DNA of 16,609 bases, from positions 1 through 16,609 of the forward strand of contig CAZQIC010000109.1 of assembly GCA_964593555.1 (NCBI GenBank), read 5' to 3'. The notes beneath the pieces were generated by a model. That model saw nothing but the letters and a program-made list of their open reading frames with translations. It searched no databases and was not told where the DNA came from. The translations under genes were made by a program, and so were the position numbers. Of the stretch, positions 1-8,146 are shown in pieces. The stretch comes from CAZQIC01 sp964593555. GTDB lineage: Bacteria > Bacteroidota > Bacteroidia > JAFLBG01. Each line of letters opens with the position of its first letter. Positions within the stretch are counted from its first letter, which is position 1.

Positions 1-260
1 AATTCTAAATTGGGACTGTTTGAATAACCATGTGCAAATGGCATTTGGGATATCCAATTACAATTCACTTTCTGCAAAGGTGTTACATTGGAACTATCAA
101 TGGGCGAATTAGTCGCTACATAACTTACACCCTTCATTTCAAAATTGGCGACCACTGTATCATCGGTAACAGGTGAAGGAACAGGAGTTTCAATTTCTTT
201 ATCTTTCTTACATGATAATGCAAGGAATAAGGAGCAAACAATTATAAAATATGACTTCAT
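1..260 (-). CDS. GH113-like lipoprotein, N-terminal part only (cut by window edge)
   Basis: This reading frame starts at an ATG at 260 and runs off the left edge, giving 86 codons and no stop. The N-terminus is a lipoprotein signal: MKSYF, a hydrophobic run, then the lipobox LALSC followed by KKDKE, so the mature protein should be anchored to a membrane through Cys17. After an acidic/proline linker comes MKGVSYVA, then a segment ending in CNWISQMPFAHGY. This matches the start of the mature protein encoded just upstream (KGVNFVSP, then ANWIALCPFAFMS), so the two are tandem paralogues and probably share a GH113-like (beta-mannanase clan) TIM barrel. The start lies 8 bases after the stop of that upstream gene, so they are co-transcribed. 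No catalytic residue falls inside the visible part, so the function rests on the paralogue. The start and signal are clear; the family is inferred. Confidence 0.75.
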   Translation of the reverse strand, partial: MKSYFIIVCSLFLALSCKKDKEIETPVPSPVTDDTVVANFEMKGVSYVATNSPIDSSNVTPLQKVNCNWISQMPFAHGYSNSPNLE

Positions 261-268
261 ATGTATGT

Positions 269-1273
269 TTATAATTTTGTTGAATACCATTTTTGAATTA
301 TTTTTTCAGCAGGCTTGTTTTGTGGTGTGTAATCTGAATTTTTAATTCCCCCTGCCTCAGTATCTCTATCATACCACTTCCAAAGAAAACCTCCAGCAAA
401 CCATTCTTTATTCCACACGCTGCTATAAAGTGCTTCGTAAGCATTTTGCTGTGCGACCAGATTCACATCTTTATCCACCGCAGCATTTTCTATTTCCCAT
501 TGCTTCCATGCACAGTTATTGATACTTCGGTAACCATATTCAGTAAACAGAATTTTCTTGTTGTATTTTTTAGAAAAATTTTCAAGGACAACTGATACTT
601 TTTGCCATTCCTTTTGCAACTCATCAACTGTTGGTGTTGTAGTATTTATCAAAGGAAAATACGCATCTATTCCAATATAATCCAACTTGCTCCAAAAAGT
701 AATGGTGCTGTACTCATCCCAATTGGCAGCATACGTGAGTCTTCCCTTATACACTTTTCTCAAGGTATCTATCAAACTGCTCCAAAACTGAGGACGTTTT
801 TGTGTAGCTGTTTTAAATTCAGCACCTATGGATAACATCTCAATATTCATGGAATCCGCTATATGTGCAAGTTTTAGCATGAACTGACGATAACTAGTTT
901 CCCATATCAACCAGTTTTTACTATCAAGATCATAATCTCCCGGCCATCCCTGCTGATCTACCCAAAAGTGGGGTTTTAAAAGTATTTTTTGACGACAAGT
1001 TTTGCTGTATTCCGACAGTTTGCAAATTCCTTCCGGACGATCACCCCACCAATTTTTGTTTATATCGTATTCTACTTTTGGATTTCCGGGAGACATGAAT
1101 GCAAATGGGCATAATGCAATCCAGTTAGCATTGATTCTTTTTACAGGTGTAATACAGTTATTGTAAGTTTTCTTTACCGGGGACACAAAGTTTACGCCTT
1201 TGATTTTTTCATCTTCAATTTTAAAAGATGTTATTCCAATCAGGAGTATGATAATGAAATAATATTTCTTCAT
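269..1273 (-). CDS. GH113-like glycoside hydrolase, probably secreted
   Basis: A 334-residue protein with an N-terminal hydrophobic signal (residues 1-17, no lipobox cysteine). The body looks like a TIM-barrel hydrolase related to family GH113, whose characterised members are endo-beta-mannanases. Visible hallmarks are the KPHFWV strand (residues 100-105), the IGAEF motif with Glu152 placed as the acid/base, YIGIDAYF (199-206), and FTEYGYRS with Glu245 placed as the nucleophile. Spacing and length fit a single-domain GH113 enzyme. Its start overlaps the stop of the upstream DUF547-barrel gene by ATGA, so translation is probably coupled, and a lipoprotein paralogue begins 8 bases downstream. 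The substrate cannot be read from the sequence; beta-mannan is only the family precedent. The enzyme probably works in the periplasm or at the surface on a glycan handled by the neighbouring envelope genes. Confidence 0.72.
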   Translation of the reverse strand: MKKYYFIIILLIGITSFKIEDEKIKGVNFVSPVKKTYNNCITPVKRINANWIALCPFAFMSPGNPKVEYDINKNWWGDRPEGICKLSEYSKTCRQKILLKPHFWVDQQGWPGDYDLDSKNWLIWETSYRQFMLKLAHIADSMNIEMLSIGAEFKTATQKRPQFWSSLIDTLRKVYKGRLTYAANWDEYSTITFWSKLDYIGIDAYFPLINTTTPTVDELQKEWQKVSVVLENFSKKYNKKILFTEYGYRSINNCAWKQWEIENAAVDKDVNLVAQQNAYEALYSSVWNKEWFAGGFLWKWYDRDTEAGGIKNSDYTPQNKPAEKIIQKWYSTKL

Positions 1274-2904
1274 CTGAGATATTTTATTCCCAAATTATAA
1301 GTTACACCGGCTCCTCCATTCAGAGAAGCAAAGAAATTGGTGTATAATAACTCAATGCTGAAATGGCTGGTAAGCTGGTATTTGCCACCAAACCCAAACT
1401 GAGAATAGAAAGAGGATACATAATAATACTTTGTAGCAGCACCATTGTTGTCTTGCGTTATACTTCCGAATGTAGGAGCATATTGAATCATTCCATACAA
1501 TGTTGATTTTTTCGTGGGGAAATAGCTCAGAAAGAAACTCACAGGAGTTGAAAGTGAAGATGTTTTCTTCTTGTTAAAAGCATATTTGGTACTATCCTTT
1601 GCAAAGCGAAAAAGCAAATCGGCTTCTGTAAACATTTGAAATTTCTTTCCAATTGATTTATCGAAGAAAAATTGGTTCCACCAGGTGTAACGGTTGTAAT
1701 CGAGCCAGGGCTTTTTAGTTGTATCAGCTTCCAAATCCTTTGCCACAGGAATCCAAAATGCACTTTGAATGGAAAAATGTGTTTGGTTTTTAAAGGGACT
1801 TATCTTAATCTTTGGCCCTAATGAAGCAAGTGCGGTTCTTTGGTAAATTGTATTTTCAAAACGGAATAAATTAAATGCAGACTTTGATTCGTTAGTATCA
1901 ATTCTTACTGATTTTATATTTATGTCCATACCAACATTTATTCTTGATGACTTGGAAATGCCATAATTAAACTGGATTAAACCTCCATAATAACTGGCTC
2001 TTTCATGGAGGTCAATTAACTCCTGCTTGTTATTGCGATAAGCTGTTTGAGTGTAAAGATTATTGAAGAATTGAACTTCAAATTGATGTTTTTTTAACAA
2101 AACGGAAGGTGTATAAGCCTGCACATTAGAAATGTTCTTCGTAAGATCAAAGGGCTGTTCAGCAGTATTATTTTCAACAAATTCATTTAACGACCAGTCG
2201 TAACTGTAATAATCTACTTTGTAATCGTCAGGTATTTTATTTTCACGGTATTTATTGATGAATCCTAAAACGTTTGTCCCTTCTTGCTTAAAGTCTGCTT
2301 CATACCATTTGAATATTTCCGCAAGAAGCACTTTTTTATCATCATCATTCACTTTGATAAAAGTGCCATTATTGAGTGCCGCTTTTACTTGCCTTTCCAT
2401 CTGTTGTTCGAGTTTGTCAGGCACATAAGCAAAGTTTGTTATGGGAGGGCATCCCATAGCTCCGCAGACCAGCACAAAATGAAAACGGGCATCTTTATAA
2501 ACCGGACGTAGTTCTTTGTTTTCAATTTCATCAAGTGTTATCTTTTTCCTGCCAACCGTATGCTTGATACCATCATAGAAGCCTGCAATATCCATCGGTG
2601 ATTTTACCGGATACCGATCCACAACATTTTTGATTGCAAGAATATTATAGGCGTTAATGAGAAAAGATTTTTTTATATTTTCCGGCAGTGATTCAAAATC
2701 AATGTTTTTAATTTGATTGGTTAAGCTATCTAAAGTTTTTCGATCAGAATGAATGGCTGAATAATTTACTAATCCACCACTTACAAAACGGTTTAAAAAA
2801 AGATCAGATGAAGAAAAAAAGATTTCTGAATTGCTTTGTGAATATACGCTATTAAAAGCGAGAATAATGTTAATAGCAAGGCAAATTTGCTTAATATACC
2901 CCAT
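1270..2904 (-). CDS. DUF547 domain fused to C-terminal outer-membrane beta-barrel
   Basis: A 544-residue secreted protein. Residues 1-23 form a signal peptide ending near VYSQ. Residues about 35-215 match DUF547: NAYN (84-87), RYPVKS, LDEIE (124-128), ELRP, and the signature around RFHFVLVCGAMGCPP (140-154) with Cys147 and Cys152. DUF547 is widespread but has no well-defined activity. From about residue 245 to the end the sequence alternates polar and aromatic or hydrophobic residues in short strands rich in Tyr, Phe and Asn, and it ends GVTYNLGIKYLR. This is typical of Bacteroidota outer-membrane barrels. The protein would therefore place a periplasmic DUF547 domain on an outer-membrane anchor or pore. 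It is the first gene of the minus-strand operon and overlaps the GH113-like gene by 4 bases. The DUF547 call is firm; the barrel call comes from strand pattern and C-terminus only. Confidence 0.75.
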   Translation of the reverse strand: MGYIKQICLAINIILAFNSVYSQSNSEIFFSSSDLFLNRFVSGGLVNYSAIHSDRKTLDSLTNQIKNIDFESLPENIKKSFLINAYNILAIKNVVDRYPVKSPMDIAGFYDGIKHTVGRKKITLDEIENKELRPVYKDARFHFVLVCGAMGCPPITNFAYVPDKLEQQMERQVKAALNNGTFIKVNDDDKKVLLAEIFKWYEADFKQEGTNVLGFINKYRENKIPDDYKVDYYSYDWSLNEFVENNTAEQPFDLTKNISNVQAYTPSVLLKKHQFEVQFFNNLYTQTAYRNNKQELIDLHERASYYGGLIQFNYGISKSSRINVGMDINIKSVRIDTNESKSAFNLFRFENTIYQRTALASLGPKIKISPFKNQTHFSIQSAFWIPVAKDLEADTTKKPWLDYNRYTWWNQFFFDKSIGKKFQMFTEADLLFRFAKDSTKYAFNKKKTSSLSTPVSFFLSYFPTKKSTLYGMIQYAPTFGSITQDNNGAATKYYYVSSFYSQFGFGGKYQLTSHFSIELLYTNFFASLNGGAGVTYNLGIKYLR

Positions 2905-3027
2905 GAATCGAAAAATTTAGAACCCAAAGAAAATAACACACGAACTATTAATTTGTCGCCTGGAAGACAATATCACTAAATGCCAATTAATTACTTTGTA
3001 AAAGCCCAAAACTATTTTGTTTTATAA

Positions 3028-3819
3028 ATGCTTCAATCATATAGAATTTTAGTTGCTTTACTGCTGGCAGTCATAGCCATTAGCTGTGGTAATGATCCTG
3101 AAAACTATTCCCCGGAATATAACAAACAGGTTTATCACGCTCCTATAAGCATAGATAGCTTACCTGTTAAAAAGGAGGAGTATGTGAAACATTATTATTC
3201 CAGCGGGAACATGAAATCAGAGGGCTGGATAAGGAAGGGCAAAAAGAACGGGTATTGGAAATATTATCAGGACAACGGTCAATTAACAGAAAAGGGAAAT
3301 TATATTTATGATAAAAAAGACGGCTGGTGGGAAGAGTATCTTGGGAACGGCAATGTGTGTTGTTTAGGGAATTACCAAATGGATAAGAAGACGGGGTATT
3401 GGCAGTATTATCATTCCAATAAAAAACCCTTTAAGCTTGGAAATTATGTGAATGATTTAATGAGTGATTGGTGGCAGGAATACAGGGACGATAGTACGCT
3501 TGTTTGTCAAGGGCAATATGCCAACGGAAAAAAGCAAGGCTGCTGGATGTATTATTATCCGAATGGTAAAATTCAAAGACAAGGAGATTATGTCAATGAC
3601 AACATGAGCTGGTGGTGGAAAGAGTATGATGAACGGGGGAAATTAATGTACGAAGGGAATTACAGCAACGGGATAAAAGAAGGTTATAATAAAACATATA
3701 AAAATGGAATCATTCAAAGCGAAGGGAAATACACTAATGGAAGGCTAAGCGGATCATGGAAATATTATGACGAGAACGGAAAAATGATACGTATTCAGAA
3801 CTATGAGGATTATGACTGA
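3028..3819 (+). CDS. MORN_2-repeat lipoprotein (YwqK-like)
   Basis: A 263-residue lipoprotein: signal of about 19 residues with lipobox AIS then Cys20-Gly. From about residue 55 to the end it consists of about nine MORN_2-type repeats of 22-23 residues (pattern: GxYxNGKKxGxWxxY followed by NG). The repeats alternate in flavour: GYWKYY, GWWEEY, GYWQYY, SDWWQEY, GCWMYYY, SWWWKEY. This implies a 45-46 residue super-repeat. MORN_2 proteins in Bacteroidota are often labelled YwqK antitoxin, but no toxin partner is present here, so I would not use that name. The repeats form a rigid beta-meander and may scaffold the envelope machinery encoded downstream. First gene of the plus-strand operon; its stop overlaps the GT2 start (ATGACTGA). 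Confidence 0.8.
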   Translation: MLQSYRILVALLLAVIAISCGNDPENYSPEYNKQVYHAPISIDSLPVKKEEYVKHYYSSGNMKSEGWIRKGKKNGYWKYYQDNGQLTEKGNYIYDKKDGWWEEYLGNGNVCCLGNYQMDKKTGYWQYYHSNKKPFKLGNYVNDLMSDWWQEYRDDSTLVCQGQYANGKKQGCWMYYYPNGKIQRQGDYVNDNMSWWWKEYDERGKLMYEGNYSNGIKEGYNKTYKNGIIQSEGKYTNGRLSGSWKYYDENGKMIRIQNYEDYD

Positions 3820-4507
3820 AAAGAAAAATATTGTTGTTATCATTCCTGCATTCAACGAGGAAAATTCGGTTGGAAATGTTTTAAAAGAGATTCCTAAAGA
3901 ACTTGTTAGTGAAGTAATAGTAGTAAACAACAATTCCAATGATAACACCAAGCTAAACGCACAAAAAGGCGGAGCCACTGTACTCGATGAAAAAAGGCAA
4001 GGCTACGGTTACGCCTGCTTAATGGGCATTGCCTATGTAACAGAAAAAAATCCCAAGCCTGATATTGTTGTTTTTATTGATGCCGATTATTCCGATTACC
4101 CGGAAGAAATGCGAGAGCTGATAAAACCCATAATTGAACAGGATTATGACATGGTAATAGGCTCCAGGGCACTTGGAAAGAGAGAAAGAGGCTCTATGAC
4201 ACCACAGCAGGTATTCGGCAATAAATTAGCCACAAGTCTTATGAAATTTTTGTACGGAATAAAATACACAGATCTCGGCCCTTTCAGAGCAATAAAATTT
4301 GATAAATTGCTGGAATTAGAAATGAGAGACACCACCTATGGCTGGACAGTGGAGATGCAATTAAAAGCTGCTAAAAAGAAAATGAAAGTAACTGAAGTTC
4401 CTGTGAATTACCGCAGGCGAATAGGCTTCTCAAAAGTAAGCGGAACAGTTAAAGGAACAATAATGGCGGGTTATAAAATTATTACAACACTTTTAAAATA
4501 TGTATAG
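3812..4507 (+). CDS. GT2 glycosyltransferase, polyprenyl-phosphate sugar synthase-like
   Basis: A 231-residue protein from the ATG at 3812, which overlaps the upstream stop. An ATG at 3803 would add only three residues. It has the GT-A fold signatures of family GT2, DPM/DPG-synthase-like group: VVIIPAFNEE (8-17), VVNNNSNDNT, VVFIDADYSD with the DxD pair Asp90/Asp92, VIGSRALG, and TDLGPFRAI. Relatives transfer glucose or mannose from a nucleotide sugar to polyprenyl or dolichyl phosphate on the cytoplasmic face of the inner membrane. No C-terminal transmembrane helices are present, so it is probably a peripheral enzyme. The GT-C-like protein two genes downstream is a natural consumer of a lipid-phosphate sugar. 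The sugar donor cannot be read from the sequence. Confidence 0.85.
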   Translation: MTEKKNIVVIIPAFNEENSVGNVLKEIPKELVSEVIVVNNNSNDNTKLNAQKGGATVLDEKRQGYGYACLMGIAYVTEKNPKPDIVVFIDADYSDYPEEMRELIKPIIEQDYDMVIGSRALGKRERGSMTPQQVFGNKLATSLMKFLYGIKYTDLGPFRAIKFDKLLELEMRDTTYGWTVEMQLKAAKKKMKVTEVPVNYRRRIGFSKVSGTVKGTIMAGYKIITTLLKYV

Positions 4508-4511
4508 AACC

Positions 4512-5453
4512 ATGAAAAAGTCATTTCTCATTTTAGTTCTTCCATTGATTTCAATAAACTGTGGAAATAATGCGGCTCCTGCTTCTGAAAAGGAAATTCC
4601 GCAATCGGATGAATTTGCTAAATACTGGTATGGTGGCAAAGCAGAAATAACCAGCTATAAGCTCCAGCAGGCACGTTATGGCGAAATGCACGAAGGCTCT
4701 GCCATAACTATATTTGTAACAGAGGATTTTTCTGCAAGCAAGCATGTAAAGCTGGATGATCCGCAAAGTGCAGGGAGTGATGCTGTAAGTGTGTTAAAAC
4801 TCAACCTTACCAAAAAGTTCAATACAGGAATTTATCCTTACTCCATGATGCTCTCTGTTTTTAAGCCCGTAAATACAAGCAAATGGGAACACGTATTAAA
4901 AATAACAGCATCATCACAGGAATGGTGCGGGCACACCTTTACACAGGTAAATGCAGGAAAGAATAAAACAAAAGCAAAACTATATTCCTACTTTGAAAGT
5001 GAAGGAGACCAGGAAAAAGAACTTCCTCTGACTTGGACGGAAGATGAATTGTGGACATTGTTACGGATCAATCCATCAGGCTTACCAACAGGTAATGTAA
5101 GAATCATTCCGGGTTTATTACAACAACGGTTGCTACATACAAATCTTCAGGCAGAAGATGCAAAGACATCATTGGTAAAAGTCTCTGAAATACCTGCATG
5201 GCTTAGAGCAGAAAAGAATTTAATGAGCTATTCAATTTCTTACAAGGAAAAACAAAGAACGCTGACAATATACTTCAACGAAACGTTTCCTCACGCCATT
5301 GCAGGATGGGAAGAAAGTTATCCTGACGGCTTTGGCAAGGATAAAAAAATATTAACTACAAGGGCAGTAAAAGATAAAATGTTAATTACGGATTACTGGA
5401 ACCATCATAATAACAGCGATGCTGCCTTGCGTGATTCTCTTGGACTGAACTAA
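4512..5453 (+). CDS. Conserved Bacteroidota lipoprotein, function unknown
   Basis: 313 residues from ATG 4512, chosen over ATG 4500 because MKKSFLILVLPLISINC gives a clean lipoprotein signal with lipobox SIN-Cys. The mature part begins with an Ala/Pro/Glu linker. Recognisable conserved stretches are KYWYGGKAEITSY, LQQARYGEMHEG, IFVTEDFS, LKLNLTKKFNTGIYPYSMM, SSQEWCGHTF and LPLTWTEDELW. I associate these with a lipoprotein family common in Bacteroidota; homologues have sometimes been labelled septum formation inhibitor Maf, but nothing here resembles the Maf nucleotide pyrophosphatase fold. It starts 4 bases after the GT2 stop and ends 2 bases before the GT-C gene, so it is an integral member of this operon, probably periplasmic or outer-membrane anchored. 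No catalytic motif can be assigned. Confidence 0.75.
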   Translation: MKKSFLILVLPLISINCGNNAAPASEKEIPQSDEFAKYWYGGKAEITSYKLQQARYGEMHEGSAITIFVTEDFSASKHVKLDDPQSAGSDAVSVLKLNLTKKFNTGIYPYSMMLSVFKPVNTSKWEHVLKITASSQEWCGHTFTQVNAGKNKTKAKLYSYFESEGDQEKELPLTWTEDELWTLLRINPSGLPTGNVRIIPGLLQQRLLHTNLQAEDAKTSLVKVSEIPAWLRAEKNLMSYSISYKEKQRTLTIYFNETFPHAIAGWEESYPDGFGKDKKILTTRAVKDKMLITDYWNHHNNSDAALRDSLGLN

Positions 5454-5455
5454 GA

Positions 5456-6799
5456 ATGATAAAAAAATCTGTTTGCAGCATAGCATTTTATTCAATTCTC
5501 TGCCTCTCGCTGATTGGATATGTACTGCTCGGCTATTTTACAGAGCGCACAAATTTCACACAACTCATCATGCTGTTTGGGTTGTTGTTTGCCGGGTACT
5601 TTTATCTCGCTAAAACAAATCTGACCGAAGCCCTCATTAAACAGGGTATTGCATTTTCGATTCTATTCAGGCTCTCATTGCTGTTTATGCTGCCTAATCT
5701 TTCAGATGATTATTTCCGTTTTGTTTGGGACGGGAGATTATCTGCACATGGCATTAATCCTTTTATGGTGATGCCATCTACTTTTATTGATTCACAGGAA
5801 GCTGTTTTAGCAGGTCTTAACCGGGAATTATTTGCTTCCATGAACTCACAAGGGTATTATACCATTTATCCTCCGGTACTGCAATTTATTTTTTTTGTAT
5901 CCACAAAATTATTTTCCTCAAATATATTGGGAAGTGTTTTTGTAATGAGGTCGTTTATCCTTGCCGCTGAAATAGGGAGCATTTTTCTAATTTCCGGTAT
6001 TCTGAAAAAATTAGAACTCCCATCTAAGAATATACTATTATACGCCTTAAATCCTCTTGTAATAATTGAGATAACAGGAAACATCCACTTTGAGGCACTG
6101 ATGATTTTTTTCTTGCTCTTGTCCGCTTATCTTTTATTGAAAGAACAATTTACCTTTTCAGCTATTGTTTTTTCTTTGGCAATTTGTTCAAAATTATTGC
6201 CATTGATGTTTCTTCCTCTGCTCCCAAAGCAAATAGGTATAAAAAGAAGTATGGTGTTTTATTCCGTTACAGGAATCACAACGATACTGTTTTTTATTCC
6301 CTTTATTGACCAACAGTTTATGGGTAATATTTCTTCAAGCATTAATCTGTACTTTCAAAAATTCGAGTTCAATGCAAGTATATTTTATATTGTAAGATGG
6401 GCGGGGTATGAAACAGTTGGATACGATGTGATTGAAAAAGCGGGAGTAACGCTATCTGCTATTTCAATGCTGGCCATTCTTTCAACTTCATTATTTCAAA
6501 AGCAAAGTAATGTTGTTTCTCTTTTTGAAGCCATCCTGTTCAGCATTACCATTTACTTTGTTTTCGCCACAATCGTCCATCCCTGGTATATTTCAACACT
6601 TGTGGCTCTTTCCGCATTTACTTCTTTGAGATACCCTATTATATGGTCAGGATTAATTGTATTGACCTATTTTACGTATCGCAGCATACCATATTCAGAA
6701 AGCCTGCTTCTGGTTTCTGTTGAATATATGGCATTGGTGGGATTTTTTATTTACGAATGGAACAAAAGAAAACGCAATCAATTTAATATTGGGCAATAA
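5456..6799 (+). CDS. GT-C-like polytopic glycosyltransferase (mannosyltransferase-like)
   Basis: A 447-residue integral membrane protein with roughly a dozen hydrophobic segments and a basic tail (EWNKRKRNQ). The first extracytoplasmic loop carries LSDDYFRFVWDGRLSAHGINPF. The acidic pair in SDDYFR followed by WDGRL and GINPF is the usual signature of Bacteroidota GT-C/GT87-like polyprenol-phosphate-sugar transferases. Further family-like motifs are YYTIYPPVLQ, LLYALNPLVI, NIHFEALMIF, SKLLPLMFLPLL and VHPWYIST. Such enzymes use a lipid-phosphate sugar on the periplasmic side, which fits with the GT2 gene upstream. It starts 2 bases after the lipoprotein stop. Donor and acceptor are unknown. 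Confidence 0.8.
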   Translation: MIKKSVCSIAFYSILCLSLIGYVLLGYFTERTNFTQLIMLFGLLFAGYFYLAKTNLTEALIKQGIAFSILFRLSLLFMLPNLSDDYFRFVWDGRLSAHGINPFMVMPSTFIDSQEAVLAGLNRELFASMNSQGYYTIYPPVLQFIFFVSTKLFSSNILGSVFVMRSFILAAEIGSIFLISGILKKLELPSKNILLYALNPLVIIEITGNIHFEALMIFFLLLSAYLLLKEQFTFSAIVFSLAICSKLLPLMFLPLLPKQIGIKRSMVFYSVTGITTILFFIPFIDQQFMGNISSSINLYFQKFEFNASIFYIVRWAGYETVGYDVIEKAGVTLSAISMLAILSTSLFQKQSNVVSLFEAILFSITIYFVFATIVHPWYISTLVALSAFTSLRYPIIWSGLIVLTYFTYRSIPYSESLLLVSVEYMALVGFFIYEWNKRKRNQFNIGQ

Positions 6800-6801
6800 C
6801 A

Positions 6802-8121
6802 ATGCTAAAGTTTCTTTCCTTTTTTTTAATCTTTCCCGGATTAATTATGGCTCAAAGTGATTCATTGCGAATTACAGAGGGAAAAAACATAAAACAAGGA
6901 CTGTCTTTTGGAGTGATTCCGGTTCTCTCATACGATGCAGATTTAGGTTATCGTTACGGTGGAGTGTTTAATATTTTTGATTATGGCAAAGGAAGCAAGT
7001 ATCCCGATTACGAGCAATATTTATTTTTACGTTTTACCAATTCCACGAAAGGGACATCGCAGGCACAGCTTCTCTTCGACAGTGAAAAAATAATTCCCAA
7101 AACAAAATTGATTTTTGAAACGAGTTATCTGACAGATAAACTCCTTGACTTTTTTGGATTCAATGGACGAAATGCCGTTTTCCTGAATGAATATATCAAC
7201 CCTAAGAATTCAGCATATATCAATAAATACTTTTATGCTTACGACCGGAAACTGTTAAGGATCCGCTTGGATTTTCAGAAATATATTGTTGGCAGGAAAT
7301 TACGTTTATTGGCGGGTTATACTTTCAATGACTTTAAAATCAATGCGATCAATCATCAATATTTAGATATTCCAAAGGGAGAAAATTGTCAGCTACCCGA
7401 TACAGTAAGTTTATATGAATATTATACGAATTGGGGAGTAATTAAAAGCAATGAGAAAAATGGCGGAATCGTTAACTATTTAACGCTCGGATTAATTTAT
7501 GATACACGAAACTCTCAGTGTTATTGCACAAATGGTAAATGGTTTGAAACGATGGTAATAGCTGCTCCGGGAGGATTAAATAAACAGCCATTCTCCAAGA
7601 TTATTGCCACATATCGCCAATATCATGACTTCCTTAAAAACAAAGTAACTCTTACATACAGAATCAGCAGTCAAACCAAATTATCGGGAGATATTCCTTT
7701 TTATATGCTGCCGGTTTATTATGACAGCAGAATGAACCAGGATGGAATTGGTGGTGCTTTTAATTTAAGAGGGGTAATGAGAAACCGTATTGCCGCCAAC
7801 GGCTATCTGGTGGGTAACCTGGAGTTAAGAGCTGTAATAAAAAAATTCAAATTATTCAAGCAGGAATTTACTTCCTCATTCGCCATTTGTACTGATATGG
7901 CATACATCACTCAAAAATACACAGTTAATACTGCTGATGTTCCGATAGCCTACAAGAAAGAACTTTTCCTTGAAACAAGCCAAAAACTATCAACAGGGAT
8001 TGGGCCGGGGCTTTACTTCGTCTTTAATAAAAACAACATAATAACGGTAAACTATGGAGTTCCTTTCAACAAAAGCGATGGGGCTGGGGGATTATATATC
8101 GGTTCAAGTTTACTGTTTTAA
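6802..8121 (+). CDS. Omp85/BamA-like outer-membrane barrel lacking POTRA domains
   Basis: 439 residues with a signal peptide (MLKFLSFFLIFPGLIMAQ). The barrel begins almost at once (GLSFGVIPVLSYDADLGYRYGGVFNIFDYG) and continues to the C-terminal FNKSDGAGGLYIGSSLLF, a classic terminal strand ending in Phe. Near residues 318-340 is GGAFNLRGVMRNRI followed by GYLVGNLELR. This corresponds to the loop-6 (V/L)RG motif and the following strand of the BamA/TamA surface-antigen (D15) family, with Arg323-Gly324. No POTRA repeats precede the barrel, so it is a short Omp85 member and unlikely to be the housekeeping BamA. It is the last gene of the operon, 2 bases after the GT-C gene. It may export or present the product of the upstream enzymes; that role is inferred. 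Confidence 0.8.
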   Translation: MLKFLSFFLIFPGLIMAQSDSLRITEGKNIKQGLSFGVIPVLSYDADLGYRYGGVFNIFDYGKGSKYPDYEQYLFLRFTNSTKGTSQAQLLFDSEKIIPKTKLIFETSYLTDKLLDFFGFNGRNAVFLNEYINPKNSAYINKYFYAYDRKLLRIRLDFQKYIVGRKLRLLAGYTFNDFKINAINHQYLDIPKGENCQLPDTVSLYEYYTNWGVIKSNEKNGGIVNYLTLGLIYDTRNSQCYCTNGKWFETMVIAAPGGLNKQPFSKIIATYRQYHDFLKNKVTLTYRISSQTKLSGDIPFYMLPVYYDSRMNQDGIGGAFNLRGVMRNRIAANGYLVGNLELRAVIKKFKLFKQEFTSSFAICTDMAYITQKYTVNTADVPIAYKKELFLETSQKLSTGIGPGLYFVFNKNNIITVNYGVPFNKSDGAGGLYIGSSLLF

Positions 8122-8124
8122 AAC

Positions 8125-8146
8125 AATAAACTCAATTCAGTTTATT
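8125..8146. terminator. Bidirectional hairpin between convergent genes
   Basis: AATAAACT and AGTTTATT form a perfect 8-bp stem with a 6-base loop (CAATTC). It sits just after the Omp85 stop (8121) and overlaps the stop codon of the convergent Crp/Fnr gene. The stem is A/T-rich with only one G-C pair, so it is weak as an intrinsic terminator. Its position between convergent genes supports a shared termination role. Confidence 0.45.

Noticed and set aside
145..345. 66-residue plus-strand open frame
   Set aside because: Antisense to the lipoprotein signal and start of the minus-strand GH113-like gene, which has clear lipobox and paralogue support.
2905..3027. Divergent promoters between the two envelope operons
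   Set aside because: TTACTTTG at 2991-2998 is close to the -7 consensus, but it has a mismatch and no -33 element at the right spacing, so I do not list it as a feature.
3028..3819. Calling the MORN protein an antitoxin (YwqK)
   Set aside because: No toxin gene adjoins it; it is a lipoprotein leading an envelope operon.
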